DNA of 64,000 bases. It comes from Lentibacillus salicampi. Its GTDB lineage: Bacteria; Bacillota; Bacilli; Bacillales; Amphibacillaceae. Under the pieces are notes generated by a model that searched no databases, was not told the DNA's origin, and saw only the letters and a list, made by a program, of their open reading frames with translations. The number at the start of each line of letters is the position of its first letter. Position 1 is the first letter of the stretch. A program made the translations under genes and the position numbers. Positions 43,896 through 53,698 of the stretch are shown here, piece after piece. The stretch is from assembly GCF_004565465.1 (NCBI RefSeq), contig NZ_SRHY01000001.1, forward strand, positions 186,001 to 250,000, read 5' to 3'.

Positions 43896-46082
43896 ATGAT
43901 GAAGAAAAACAAAAAAACACATGTCATGTCCGGCGTTTTGATCGTTTTATTTGTCGGTATATTCATGATTATTTCCGGGAGATTCCTGTATATTCAGGCT
44001 ACCGGAGAGATTGCCGGTGTTTCTTTGGAAAACTGGAGCGAAGAAAAACGGACTGCATCTTACACCCTGGATGCAGAACGGGGCAAGGTTTATGATCGGA
44101 ACGGGATGACGCTGGCATATGATCGCCCTACGTACCGCATTCAGGCTATTGTAGGAGAATCACACACACAAAACGAAGAGGAGCCGCTGCATGTCGTAAA
44201 TGAGGAAGAAACGGCAGAAAAGCTGGCTCCTTTACTGGATGCGGATGAAAGCTATCTGCTGGACCAAATGGAAGAAGGGGTTCAGGAAGACCGGTTTCAG
44301 GTAGAGTTTGGAAGTGCCGGTAAAGAACTGTCTCAGAATACAAAGGAAAAGATAGAGGAACTTGAACTCCCTGGAATCAAATTCACAGAGGAGCCCATTC
44401 GCTATTATCCGAATGGTATGTTCGCGTCGCAGATTATCGGGTTTGCCCAAAAGGAAGAAAATACGATTACAGGTGTAACTGGAATCGAAAATGAGATGAA
44501 CCAATTGTTGAGTGGTAAAGCGGGGTCTATCTCATATGAACGTGATCAGTATAACGCTAAATTATTAAACCCGAATGAAGTGATCAAAGAGCCGGAAGAT
44601 GGTGGGGATGTTTACTTAACCATAGACCAGAAAATACAGACCTTACTTGAAGATGTTATGACGCAAATGGATGAGGCTTATAACCCCGAACGTATGACAG
44701 CTACTGTGATGGATCCCAAAACTGGTGAAATCTTGGCTATGAGTAATCGTCCAAGCTATAATCCGAATAATCCGTCAGACGTTGAAAACTGGTACAATGA
44801 TGCCATTGCAACACCTTTCGAGCCGGGATCAACAATGAAAATATTTACATGGTCGGCAGCCATTGAACAGGGTGTTTACAACGGTGACGAATGGTTTGAA
44901 TCCGGCTCATATAAGATAAGTGATCGTGTTGTGCCTGTCAGAGACCATAATGGTGGTGAAGGCTGGGGCTCCATCACATATGATGAGGGATTTGCCAGGT
45001 CATCGAACGTTGCCGCGGCCAAACTATTGTGGGAAAAGATCGGGACTGAGGAATATCTGGAATATTGGGATGCATTCGGTTTTGATGAAAAAACTGGCAT
45101 CGACCTGCCAGGCGAGCAAGCAGGTCAGCTCGTTTATAACTACCCCCGTGATAAAATTTCGACAGCATTTGGTCAGGCGAGCACCGTCACACCGATACAG
45201 CAAATGAAAGCGGCTAGTGCTATCGCCAATGACGGAAAAATGGTCAAGCCATATGTCATTTCCAAAACAGTTGATCCGTCATCAGGCAAAGTCATTGATG
45301 AAAAGTCACCGGAAGCGGCAGGCGAACCTATTTCAAAAGAGACATCGGAGCAAATGAAGGACCTGCTGGGATCAGTTGTTTCCTCTGAGGATGGTACCGG
45401 CGCTGAATATAAGCTTGACGATTATTCCGTTGCAGGAAAAACCGGAACAGCCCAAATCTATGAAAATGGTAAGTTATTAACCGGTCATGGAAATAATATG
45501 TATTCCTTTCTTGGCATGGCTCCCAAGGAAGACCCGGAGCTGATGATGTATGTTTCGGTCAAGCAACCTGACATTAAAGTGACTGAGACCGGTTCAGAGC
45601 CTGTATCGTTCATATTTAAAAATGTCATGCAGAACGGCCTGCATTATTTGGATATTGAGCCTGATAAAGAAGCGTCCGGACAGATTGATACTGTCCAGCT
45701 GCCGGAGATGACAGGACGGGAAACTTCCAAAGTCCAAAATGAGCTGAAAAAGAAAGGTGTGAACGTGTCGGTCATCGGATCTGGGGATACCATTAAAAAG
45801 GCAAGTGCTGCAGAAGGTGACGAGTTGCTACAGGGCGACCGGATTCTTTTGATAACGGATCAACCGGAGATGCCGGATATCACTGGGTGGTCATTACGGG
45901 ATGTCATGCAATTAGCTGATTTGACGGCTTTGGAAGTGGAAGCAATTGGCAATGGTTATGTTGTCTCACAAAGCATTGAAAAAGGCAAGCCTCTTAAAAA
46001 GAACGATAATTTAGAAGTTGAGTTTGAACAGCCTGCACTCGATGCGGGAGGGGAAGCCGAATCAAATGGTTCAAGTGAATAG
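43896..46082 (+). CDS. pbpB: Penicillin-binding protein 2B, septal transpeptidase
   Basis: A 728-residue class B PBP. N-terminal anchor helix, PBP dimer domain, then transpeptidase domain with catalytic Ser312 in FEPGSTMK, SSN in FARSSNVAAAK, and KTG in VAGKTGTAQ. Two C-terminal PASTA domains (about 590-720) follow. It crosslinks septal peptidoglycan with FtsW. Part of the rsmH-ftsL-pbpB run. A weak hairpin lies after the stop. Confidence 0.94.
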   Translation: MMKKNKKTHVMSGVLIVLFVGIFMIISGRFLYIQATGEIAGVSLENWSEEKRTASYTLDAERGKVYDRNGMTLAYDRPTYRIQAIVGESHTQNEEEPLHVVNEEETAEKLAPLLDADESYLLDQMEEGVQEDRFQVEFGSAGKELSQNTKEKIEELELPGIKFTEEPIRYYPNGMFASQIIGFAQKEENTITGVTGIENEMNQLLSGKAGSISYERDQYNAKLLNPNEVIKEPEDGGDVYLTIDQKIQTLLEDVMTQMDEAYNPERMTATVMDPKTGEILAMSNRPSYNPNNPSDVENWYNDAIATPFEPGSTMKIFTWSAAIEQGVYNGDEWFESGSYKISDRVVPVRDHNGGEGWGSITYDEGFARSSNVAAAKLLWEKIGTEEYLEYWDAFGFDEKTGIDLPGEQAGQLVYNYPRDKISTAFGQASTVTPIQQMKAASAIANDGKMVKPYVISKTVDPSSGKVIDEKSPEAAGEPISKETSEQMKDLLGSVVSSEDGTGAEYKLDDYSVAGKTGTAQIYENGKLLTGHGNNMYSFLGMAPKEDPELMMYVSVKQPDIKVTETGSEPVSFIFKNVMQNGLHYLDIEPDKEASGQIDTVQLPEMTGRETSKVQNELKKKGVNVSVIGSGDTIKKASAAEGDELLQGDRILLITDQPEMPDITGWSLRDVMQLADLTALEVEAIGNGYVVSQSIEKGKPLKKNDNLEVEFEQPALDAGGEAESNGSSE

Positions 46083-46103
46083 TAAAAACGAATTATCAGT
46101 AAT

Positions 46104-46139
46104 GCCACGTCCGGTTTAAAACTTGAGGGCGTGGCTTTC
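46104..46139 (+). terminator. Hairpin after pbpB
   Basis: GCCACGTC/GGCGTGGC stem (one GU pair) with a 16-base loop and TTTCTGTTT. Moderate terminator expected, which would partly separate pbpB from spoVD. Confidence 0.6.
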
Positions 46140-46161
46140 TGTTTCTGCCTGAGGAGATCGT

Positions 46162-46191
46162 GTTCTATTCTATTTTCAGTATTCATATAGT
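46162..46191 (+). promoter_or_regulatory. Candidate sigma-E promoter of spoVD
   Basis: GTTCTATT (46162-46169), 14-bp spacer, CATATAGT (46184-46191), compared with the sigma-E pattern GTCATATT-14-CATANNNT. spoVD is sigma-E-dependent in B. subtilis. Confidence 0.6.
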
Positions 46192-46231
46192 GTATACAAG
46201 CCTATCTATGAATATGAAAAGGGGATAGTAT

Positions 46232-48166
46232 ATGAAACGCGTATCTTCTGTCACTGTACGAAAACGAATGATTGCTGCTTTTCTTACTGGTTTATTATTC
46301 TTCCTGATTATCGATGCCAGACTTGGCTTTGTTCAGTTTTTGATGGGAGACGAACTGATGAAGCTTGCTGATGAATCATGGAGCAGGGATATCACATTTG
46401 AACCTGAACGGGGGAAAATATTGGACAGGCAGGGTGAGGTGCTGGCGGAAAATGTAACGGCCCCATCTGTGATTGTTGTACCAAGACAAATTAAAAACCC
46501 TCAGGAAACAGCCGGTAAAATCGCTGACATATTAAACATACCGGAACAGGATGCATATGAATATGTAACAAGGGACGCTGTCTATACACGTGTACATCCG
46601 GAAGGAAGAAAAATAAATAATGACCAGGAAGAGGCATTCAGAACGTTGAACATGGACGGTGTCTACCTGGCGAAAGATTCAAAGCGTCACTACCCGTTCG
46701 ATGATTATTTATCGCATGTATTGGGTTTTGCGGGTATTGATAACCAGGGGTTGATGGGACTTGAACTGTATTATAACGATAAATTGGATGGTGAAGAAGG
46801 AAGTCTTTCATTTTATTCCGACGCGAAAGGGACAAAGCTTAAGCAAATAGCGGATGATTATAAAGCGCCGGAAGATGGTCTGAATTTAGAAACGACGATT
46901 GATTCCAAAGTTCAGACAATCATGGAAAGAGAACTGGACCTTGCTGAATCACAATATAACCCGGACGGTGCCATGGCAATTGCTGTCGATCCGGATACCG
47001 GCGGGGTTTTGGGGATGGCGACGCGGCCGAATTTTCACCCGGAAAATTATCAGAACGTTGACCCGGAAATTTATGATCGGAATATGCCCATATGGAGTAC
47101 CTATGAACCAGGATCAACCTTTAAAATCATCACATTGGCAGCCGCTCTTGAAGAAAATACGGTAGATCTCCAAAAAGATGAATTTCATGACGATGGTGAT
47201 ATAACAGTAGGCGGAACAGAATTGCATTGCTGGAAGAGCGGCGGACATGGTCATCAAACTTATCTCGAAGTTGTGCAAAATTCCTGTAACCCAGGATTTG
47301 TTCAACTCGGAACTGATCTCGGTAAGGAAAAATTGTTTAGTTATATTAAAGATTTCGGATTCGGAAAAAAAACGGGGATTGATTTGCGCGGAGAAGGAAA
47401 TGGAATCTTATTTGACCCGGAAAATATTGGCCCGGTTGAGGTGGCCACGACTTCTTTTGGGCAGGGCGTTTCCGTAACGCCTATCCAGCAAGTTATGGCC
47501 GTTTCTGCAGCAGTGAATGGCGGGAAGTTATATGAACCGTTCATTGCAAAGGAATGGATTGACCCGCAGACGAACAAATCCGTTGAAAAAGTGGAGCCGA
47601 CGTTAAGGGAAAACATTATTTCCGAATCAACGTCAGAGGAAGTCCGTAAAGCGCTTGAAAGTGTCGTTGCTAAGGGAACCGGCCGCCCTGCATACGTTGA
47701 CGGCTATCGTGTCGGCGGCAAAACAGGTACAGCCCAAAAAGTCGGTCCTGACGGCAATTACCTGACAGATAATCATATTGTCTCCTTTATGGGATTTGCC
47801 CCGGCTGATGACCCTGAAATCGTTGTTTATGTTGCCATTGATAATCCGAAAGGCACGGTGCAGTTCGGTGGCCCTATTGCAGGACCGGTCGTTGGAACCA
47901 TTATCGGGGACAGTTTACGTGCAATGGGTGTCGAGCCGCGTAAAGGCGGTCTTGATAAGGAATATACCTGGCCGGATCAGCCACCGATTGAAGTACCGGA
48001 TTTGATTGGTCAGAAGAAGGAAGATTTAATTGAATATCAGACGAACTTGTCGATTGAAACGAGTGGTTCGGGGGACTACATCATTGATCAGGCACCAAGT
48101 CCGGGAACAAAAATCGAACAAGGGGAAAAAATAAGAATTTATTTATCTGAGAAAAATTCATCGTGA
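46232..48166 (+). CDS. spoVD: SpoVD, sporulation-specific class B penicillin-binding protein
   Basis: A 644-residue transpeptidase for spore cortex. N-terminal anchor, dimer domain, then catalytic Ser295 in YEPGSTFK, SCN in VVQNSCNPGF, KTG in GGKTGTAQ, and one C-terminal PASTA domain (about 580-640). SpoVD works with SpoVE in cortex synthesis. One PASTA domain against two in PBP2B is the usual difference between the paralogues. Confidence 0.94.
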   Translation: MKRVSSVTVRKRMIAAFLTGLLFFLIIDARLGFVQFLMGDELMKLADESWSRDITFEPERGKILDRQGEVLAENVTAPSVIVVPRQIKNPQETAGKIADILNIPEQDAYEYVTRDAVYTRVHPEGRKINNDQEEAFRTLNMDGVYLAKDSKRHYPFDDYLSHVLGFAGIDNQGLMGLELYYNDKLDGEEGSLSFYSDAKGTKLKQIADDYKAPEDGLNLETTIDSKVQTIMERELDLAESQYNPDGAMAIAVDPDTGGVLGMATRPNFHPENYQNVDPEIYDRNMPIWSTYEPGSTFKIITLAAALEENTVDLQKDEFHDDGDITVGGTELHCWKSGGHGHQTYLEVVQNSCNPGFVQLGTDLGKEKLFSYIKDFGFGKKTGIDLRGEGNGILFDPENIGPVEVATTSFGQGVSVTPIQQVMAVSAAVNGGKLYEPFIAKEWIDPQTNKSVEKVEPTLRENIISESTSEEVRKALESVVAKGTGRPAYVDGYRVGGKTGTAQKVGPDGNYLTDNHIVSFMGFAPADDPEIVVYVAIDNPKGTVQFGGPIAGPVVGTIIGDSLRAMGVEPRKGGLDKEYTWPDQPPIEVPDLIGQKKEDLIEYQTNLSIETSGSGDYIIDQAPSPGTKIEQGEKIRIYLSEKNSS

Positions 48167-48177
48167 ACAAGCTAAAT

Positions 48178-48410
48178 TTTTGCTATAATGTAAAAGGCTT
48201 ATCTGTTTTAAGTACACGTTCCAACATCTTGAAACAGTTGCGGATCAATTTAATGTGTGACCAGAGCCGGCTTATGAGCTGGTTCCACGACTTTTTAAGA
48301 GATAAGAATGTATGAAATCAATCAGTTTATGCCAGCGGGAGCCATACCCGGCTTCTGCGCCTTTTTTAACTTGTGAACTGAGATTAACATTGCAGAATAG
48401 GGTGTTTGAA
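48178..48410 (+). promoter_or_regulatory. Extended -10 promoter and long leader of murE
   Basis: TGCTATAAT (48181-48189) is an extended -10 box with no good -35. A transcript from it would have a leader of about 215 nt before the murE ATG at 48411. The leader contains a fragment like the R1 left end (GATAAGAATGTATGAAATC, 48301). It would let murE-ftsZ be made apart from spoVD. Confidence 0.5.
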
Positions 48411-49880
48411 ATGAGATTATCAGATTTACTGACCGTATTACCGTTTTATCATGCTTCAGCAACACTGGACGATATAGAGATCAGCGGGGTTGAGACGGAT
48501 TCCAGAAATATTGCAAACGGAAACCTGTTTATTTGTATTGAAGGTTTTACAGTTGATGGTCATGATTTTATCGACCAGGCGATTCATAATGGGGCATGTG
48601 CCGTATTGACGGAGAAAGAAGTGAAAGCTTCAGTTCCGGTGATTCAAGTTGATGATACATCGCGCGCCATGGCGATCGTCGCTTCAAGGTTTTATGACGA
48701 TCCGACCCGGCAATTTCCGCTTATTGGTGTAACTGGAACAAACGGCAAAACGACGGTCACTTACCTGTTGGAATCGATTTTTCAGCAATATAAGAAAAAA
48801 ACCGGTCTTATTGGCACGATCCAAATGAAAATAGGCGGGGATGCTTACCCCGTACATAATACAACCCCTGACGCATTATATTTACAGAAGGCATTCCATC
48901 AGATGAACAAGCAAAATGTTGAGACGGCTATTATGGAGGTATCATCCCATGCGCTGGACATGGGGCGTGTTTACGGCTGTGATTTTGATATCGCCGTATT
49001 TACGAATTTGTCACAGGATCATTTGGACTATCATAAAGATATGAACGATTATTTACATGCAAAAAGTCTTTTGTTCGCACAGTTGGGGAATACCTATAAT
49101 GAACGGCAGAAAAAATTTGCCGTCATCAATGAGGATGATCCGAATTATACGTTTCTAAAGAGAAGTACAGCACAGCACGTGATCACATATGGCTGTCAGA
49201 ACGGTGCGCAGGTAAGAGCAACAAATATACATCTTGATGTTACGGAAACAGCGTTCACCATGGATACGCCAATCGGAACTGTTCAGATAAACAGCCATCT
49301 TATCGGCAAATTCAATGTATATAATATGCTGGCGGCAAGTGCGGCTGCCATATGTGCGGATATACCGCTCAAGGTGATTAAGGGTGCACTTGAAACTGTT
49401 CAGGGCGTAAGTGGAAGGTTTCAGGCTGTGGATGGCTCACAGGATTTTGCTGCAGTTGTAGATTATGCACATACACCTGATTCACTGGAGAATGTACTGC
49501 AAACGATCAAAGGATTTGCGGAAAATCACGTCTATGTTGTGGTCGGCTGCGGCGGCGATCGTGATAAGACAAAACGCCCGTTAATGGCCTCAATTGCGCT
49601 GAAATATGCGGATCAGGCAGTGTTTACATCAGACAACCCCCGTACGGAAGATCCGCAGGCGATACTGGATGATATGACGGAGGGCCTGCATGCCGATCAT
49701 TATCAGGTCATTGACAACCGTAGAGATGCCATATTTCATGCAGTAGATCTGGCTGAAAAGGGCGATATTATATTAATTGCCGGAAAAGGGCACGAAACGT
49801 ACCAGGAAATCGGCCACACCCGTCATGACTTTGATGACCGTGAAATTGCAAAAGAGGCCATTCAGGCTAAGGAGAATTAA
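48411..49880 (+). CDS. murE: UDP-N-acetylmuramoyl-tripeptide synthetase MurE
   Basis: A 489-residue Mur ligase. GVTGTNGKTTVTYLLES binds ATP, and TSDNPRTEDP has the DNPR motif that selects meso-diaminopimelate, so the wall is of the meso-DAP type. Start set at MRLSDLLTVLPFY behind AGGGTG; an in-frame extension to 48312 runs through leader DNA. murF follows with 1 bp between stop and start. Confidence 0.95.
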   Translation: MRLSDLLTVLPFYHASATLDDIEISGVETDSRNIANGNLFICIEGFTVDGHDFIDQAIHNGACAVLTEKEVKASVPVIQVDDTSRAMAIVASRFYDDPTRQFPLIGVTGTNGKTTVTYLLESIFQQYKKKTGLIGTIQMKIGGDAYPVHNTTPDALYLQKAFHQMNKQNVETAIMEVSSHALDMGRVYGCDFDIAVFTNLSQDHLDYHKDMNDYLHAKSLLFAQLGNTYNERQKKFAVINEDDPNYTFLKRSTAQHVITYGCQNGAQVRATNIHLDVTETAFTMDTPIGTVQINSHLIGKFNVYNMLAASAAAICADIPLKVIKGALETVQGVSGRFQAVDGSQDFAAVVDYAHTPDSLENVLQTIKGFAENHVYVVVGCGGDRDKTKRPLMASIALKYADQAVFTSDNPRTEDPQAILDDMTEGLHADHYQVIDNRRDAIFHAVDLAEKGDIILIAGKGHETYQEIGHTRHDFDDREIAKEAIQAKEN

Positions 49881-49881
49881 C

Positions 49882-51252
49882 ATGTTATTTACCACTCAAT
49901 GGCTTACAACTCTATTTGCTGATTACCAAGGTGCTGCAAAGGAATGGATTGACATTGCTGAAGTGGCGACAGACACCCGTAAAAAATTTAATCATGCATT
50001 GTTTGTTCCGCTAGCCGGTGAAAACTTTGATGGTCATGCCTATATGAAAGATGCCTTTGATCAGGGAGCTGCTGCCGCGCTTTGGGATAAACAGAAGGAT
50101 CTGCCAGAATTTTTACCGGCAGATTTCCCGGTATTCCTGGTTGAGGATACATTAGCAGCACTACAGGAACTGGCGGCAGCCTACAGGGAAAAGGTGAATC
50201 CAACTGTCATCGGCGTAACAGGGTCGAACGGTAAGACAACGACGAAAGATATGACTGCCTCAGTCGTCGGCACAACATTTAAAACGCACCATACAAAAGG
50301 GAACTTAAATAATCAGATCGGGGTCCCGCTCACGATTTTATCCATGCCTCCGGAGACAGAAGCATTGGTTGTCGAAATGGGGATGAATCATTTTGGTGAA
50401 ATTGAAACACTGACAAAAATCGCGAAACCTGATTATGCTGTCATCACGAATATCGGTGAGTCCCATATTGAATATTTAGGGTCTAGGGAAGGAATCGCCA
50501 AGGCAAAACTTGAAATCACCAGTGGGATGACTAAGAACAGTTGCTTAATGATTGATGGTGACGAAAGACTATTAAGGGAGATGCGTCACCGCGATCAGGT
50601 GATCACATGCGGTTTTGATCCCCATAATGATGTCATGATCAAAAAGGTCACTATATCCCGGGAATCAACACAGTTTGAACTTTCAGATGGTGAGAACTAT
50701 ACGATTCCATTGCTTGGTAATCATCATGCACTGAATGCGGCGTTTGCTATAACCGTTGCCAGTCAGCTTAAGGTAGCAAACGATAAAGTGAAGCAGGCAT
50801 TAGTAGGATTGGAATTGACAGGGATGCGATTTGAGTTAATAAGCGGTCAAAACGGTTCATCGATTATTAATGATGCCTATAATGCTTCACCAACGTCGAT
50901 GAAGGCAAGCATCAACGCTGTGAAACAGTTGGAAGGGTTCCGGCAAAAAGTACTGGTGTTAGGTGACGTTTTTGAACTTGGTGTACACGCAAAACCGCTT
51001 CACCGGTCGGTTGCAGACAGCATCGATGATTCAGTAACGGCTGTTCTGACGTTGGGCGAAGATGCAGAGGAGATATCATCGCGTGTTAAACAGCAGTATC
51101 CGGCAATGGATTGTCGCCATTTCACATCAAAAAATACACTCCGAACGGCTTTGGAGGAATATGTGACAAGGGAAACCCTGATCTTATTCAAAGCTTCACG
51201 GGGGATGCAGTTTGAAACACTTGTTCATTACGTGAAAGATCCATCACAATAA
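49882..51252 (+). CDS. murF: UDP-N-acetylmuramoyl-tripeptide-D-alanyl-D-alanine ligase MurF
   Basis: A 456-residue Mur ligase, adding D-Ala-D-Ala to the peptide. [14 protein letters not shown] binds ATP; INDAYNASPTSMKAS and LVLGDVFELG are MurF blocks. RBS AAGGAGA just before the ATG, nearly touching murE. In B. subtilis murF lies elsewhere, next to ddl; here it is inside the dcw cluster, as in many other bacteria. Confidence 0.95.
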   Translation: MLFTTQWLTTLFADYQGAAKEWIDIAEVATDTRKKFNHALFVPLAGENFDGHAYMKDAFDQGAAAALWDKQKDLPEFLPADFPVFLVEDTLAALQELAAAYREKVNPTVIGVTGSNGKTTTKDMTASVVGTTFKTHHTKGNLNNQIGVPLTILSMPPETEALVVEMGMNHFGEIETLTKIAKPDYAVITNIGESHIEYLGSREGIAKAKLEITSGMTKNSCLMIDGDERLLREMRHRDQVITCGFDPHNDVMIKKVTISRESTQFELSDGENYTIPLLGNHHALNAAFAITVASQLKVANDKVKQALVGLELTGMRFELISGQNGSSIINDAYNASPTSMKASINAVKQLEGFRQKVLVLGDVFELGVHAKPLHRSVADSIDDSVTAVLTLGEDAEEISSRVKQQYPAMDCRHFTSKNTLRTALEEYVTRETLILFKASRGMQFETLVHYVKDPSQ

Positions 51253-51285
51253 ATACGGACGGTTGCTGCAAGAGGAGGAGAAACA

Positions 51286-52272
51286 GTGAATATGTATGTT
51301 TTAATCATGACAATCGCCATAGCATTTCTGATTACCGTCCTTCTATCACCAATTTTCATTCCATTTTTACGTCGTTTGAAGTTTGGTCAAAGTATTCGGG
51401 AAGAAGGTCCACAGTCACATATTAAGAAAACGGGAACCCCAACCATGGGCGGTATCATGATTGTTGTCAGTGTTGTTGCCACGTCAATCATCATGATCAA
51501 TAAATATAATGGAGGTTCGATCGGCTACGAAATGTGGCTGCTCATTTTTGTGCTGGTCGGATACGGATTGTTAGGTTTTTTGGATGACTTTATTAAGGTG
51601 GCCATGAAACGGAATCTCGGTCTGACGTCTAAACAGAAAATGGCCGGTCAATTAGTCATTGCATTTATCTTTTATTTTATTTTGCACTATAATGATTATG
51701 CTACTTATATTCAAATACCAGGAACATCGATCCAGTGGGAGCTTGGTTGGGGGTATGCACTCTTAACGGTTGTTATGCTGGTTGGCGCATCCAATGCCGT
51801 AAACTTAACCGATGGACTGGATGGCCTGCTTGCGGGGACTGCAGCCATTGCGTTTGGTGCATTTGGGATTTTGGCCTGGTATGGATTTCCACAAAATGAG
51901 ATAACTATTTTTTCATTAGCAATGGTTGGTGCCCTCTTAGGATTTTTAGTATTCAATGCTCACCCTGCCAAAGTATTCATGGGCGATACGGGGTCATTGG
52001 CATTAGGCGGGAGTCTTGCCGCAATAGCTATTTTGACAAAGCTGGAAATCATTTTAATCATTATCGGTGGTGTATTTGTCATCGAAACGCTTTCGGTCAT
52101 TATCCAGGTTATTTCGTTTAAGACAACCGGCAAACGAATCTTTAAAATGAGCCCGCTTCACCATCATTATGAGCTGCTTGGGTGGTCTGAATGGCGTGTC
52201 GTGACCACCTTTTGGCTTATAGGTCTAATATTTGCGGCGCTTGGTGTTTATATCGAGGTGTGGATAGCTTGA
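51286..52272 (+). CDS. mraY: Phospho-N-acetylmuramoyl-pentapeptide transferase MraY
   Basis: A 328-residue membrane enzyme with ten helices that makes lipid [36 protein letters not shown] and [15 protein letters not shown] are catalytic motifs; SPLHHHYE is at the C-terminus. GTG start at 51286 spaced well from GAGGAGG; ATG at 51292 is possible. Stop overlaps the murD start. Confidence 0.95.
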   Translation: MNMYVLIMTIAIAFLITVLLSPIFIPFLRRLKFGQSIREEGPQSHIKKTGTPTMGGIMIVVSVVATSIIMINKYNGGSIGYEMWLLIFVLVGYGLLGFLDDFIKVAMKRNLGLTSKQKMAGQLVIAFIFYFILHYNDYATYIQIPGTSIQWELGWGYALLTVVMLVGASNAVNLTDGLDGLLAGTAAIAFGAFGILAWYGFPQNEITIFSLAMVGALLGFLVFNAHPAKVFMGDTGSLALGGSLAAIAILTKLEIILIIIGGVFVIETLSVIIQVISFKTTGKRIFKMSPLHHHYELLGWSEWRVVTTFWLIGLIFAALGVYIEVWIA

Positions 52273-53618
52273 AACAACTGACAAACTTTCCTTATCGTCA
52301 TGTACTTGTGTTAGGCCTGGCTAAAAGCGGTACCGCTGCTGCCAGACTTTTGCTGGAAAGCGGAAAACATGTCCGTGTGAATGATCGGAACGCGGGTGAC
52401 GCTGATCCGCTTGTTGATGAATTAACATCAATGGGTGCTGAGGTGGTTACCGGTTCTCATCCATTATCAGTACTGGATGGGATGGAAATCATCGTTAAGA
52501 ATCCGGGTATCCCTTACGATACACCTTTACTGTTGGAAGCATCCAGGCGCGACATACCCATTATTACTGAGATAGAACTTGCCGGCAAGTTATCAGAGGC
52601 GGCTATGATCGGTATAACCGGATCCAATGGTAAAACCACGACAACAACGCTAACGACTGAAATGCTCAAGAAGAGTGACCAGGCCGTCAAAATAGCGGGC
52701 AATATTGGCTATGTCGCAACTGAAGTCGCCCAATCACTAAAAAAAGATGAAAAAATGGTCTTGGAATTATCGTCGTTTCAATTGTTGGGTGTTCAAACAT
52801 TTAAACCGAAAATAGCCGTTTTGTTAAATATTTTCCAGGCACATCTTGATTACCATAAAACATTTGAGAATTATAAAAATGCCAAATGCAATATTTTTGC
52901 CAACCAGACAGCTGACGATTATCTGATCTATAACGCAGACGATCCCACTGTGACAGAAGCCGTCATTTCCGCAAAATCGGTTAAAATTCCATTTTCGTTA
53001 AAACAACAGGTGGAGAACGGCGCCTGGGCAGACAAAACCAGTGTCTACTTCAAGAAAGAAAAACTGATTGATAAAGAAGACATCGTTCTGGCAGGCGATC
53101 ATAATCTTGAAAATATCCTGGCCGCTGTTTGTGCAGCAAAACTAAGTGGCGCGACGAATCAAGCCATTTATAACACACTGACGACGTTTTCAGCTGTCAG
53201 GCACCGACTTCAATTTGTTGAAAAAATTCATGATCGTGTGTTTTATAATGATTCCAAAGCAACCAATATGCTGGCAACACAAAAGGCATTATTGTCTTTT
53301 AAGCAACCCGTCATCCTGCTTGCAGGAGGACTTGACCGTGGTAATGAATTTGATGATTTAAAGCCGTTTTTACAAAATGTGAGAGGGATCGTCCTGATTG
53401 GTGAAACCCAGGATAAACTGAAGCGGGTGGCTCATGAAACCGGCGTACCTTCCATAAGAAAGGCTGGAAATATGAATGAAGCGGTCATTCAAGCATATGA
53501 CCTGTCTGAACCCGACGATGTCGTATTACTGTCTCCCGCCTGTGCCAGCTGGGATCAGTACCGAACATTTGAAGAACGGGGTGACATGTTTATACAAGCC
53601 GTGCATACACTAATGTAG
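52269..53618 (+). CDS. murD: UDP-N-acetylmuramoylalanine-D-glutamate ligase MurD
   Basis: A 449-residue Mur ligase adding D-Glu. [15 protein letters not shown] is the UDP-binding start, [14 protein letters not shown] binds ATP, and [11 protein letters not shown] is the C-terminal signature. The start is TTG at 52269, eight bases after GAGGTG and overlapping the mraY stop (TTGA), giving coupling. A longer reading from 52191 lies inside mraY. Confidence 0.94.
   Translation: MKQLTNFPYRHVLVLGLAKSGTAAARLLLESGKHVRVNDRNAGDADPLVDELTSMGAEVVTGSHPLSVLDGMEIIVKNPGIPYDTPLLLEASRRDIPIITEIELAGKLSEAAMIGITGSNGKTTTTTLTTEMLKKSDQAVKIAGNIGYVATEVAQSLKKDEKMVLELSSFQLLGVQTFKPKIAVLLNIFQAHLDYHKTFENYKNAKCNIFANQTADDYLIYNADDPTVTEAVISAKSVKIPFSLKQQVENGAWADKTSVYFKKEKLIDKEDIVLAGDHNLENILAAVCAAKLSGATNQAIYNTLTTFSAVRHRLQFVEKIHDRVFYNDSKATNMLATQKALLSFKQPVILLAGGLDRGNEFDDLKPFLQNVRGIVLIGETQDKLKRVAHETGVPSIRKAGNMNEAVIQAYDLSEPDDVVLLSPACASWDQYRTFEERGDMFIQAVHTLM
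53583..53611 (+). promoter_or_regulatory. Candidate sigma-E promoter of spoVE inside murD
   Basis: GACATGTT (53583-53590), 13-bp spacer, CATACACT (53604-53611), close to sigma-E boxes. It sits in the last codons of murD. In B. subtilis spoVE has sigma-E promoters of its own. Confidence 0.55.
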
Positions 53619-53655
53619 GGGCTTGTCTAATCAGAAGTCTGAGGTCAGAAAATGC

Positions 53656-53698
53656 TGAGAGCCCCTATTCCAATTAATCTGGAAACGGGGTGTTTTTT
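53656..53698 (+). promoter_or_regulatory. Terminator-like hairpin covering the spoVE RBS
   Basis: CCCC TA TTCCA and TGGAA AC GGGG pair (four plus five bp with a 2x2 internal loop), followed by TGTTTTTTT. The GGGG of the RBS is in the 3' arm and the TTG start closes the T tract. It may act as an attenuator or mask the RBS. Confidence 0.5.

Noticed and set aside
48312..48410. A longer N-terminus for murE
   Set aside because: The added residues look unrelated to MurE, the codon has no RBS, and the RBS for the ATG at 48411 is well placed.
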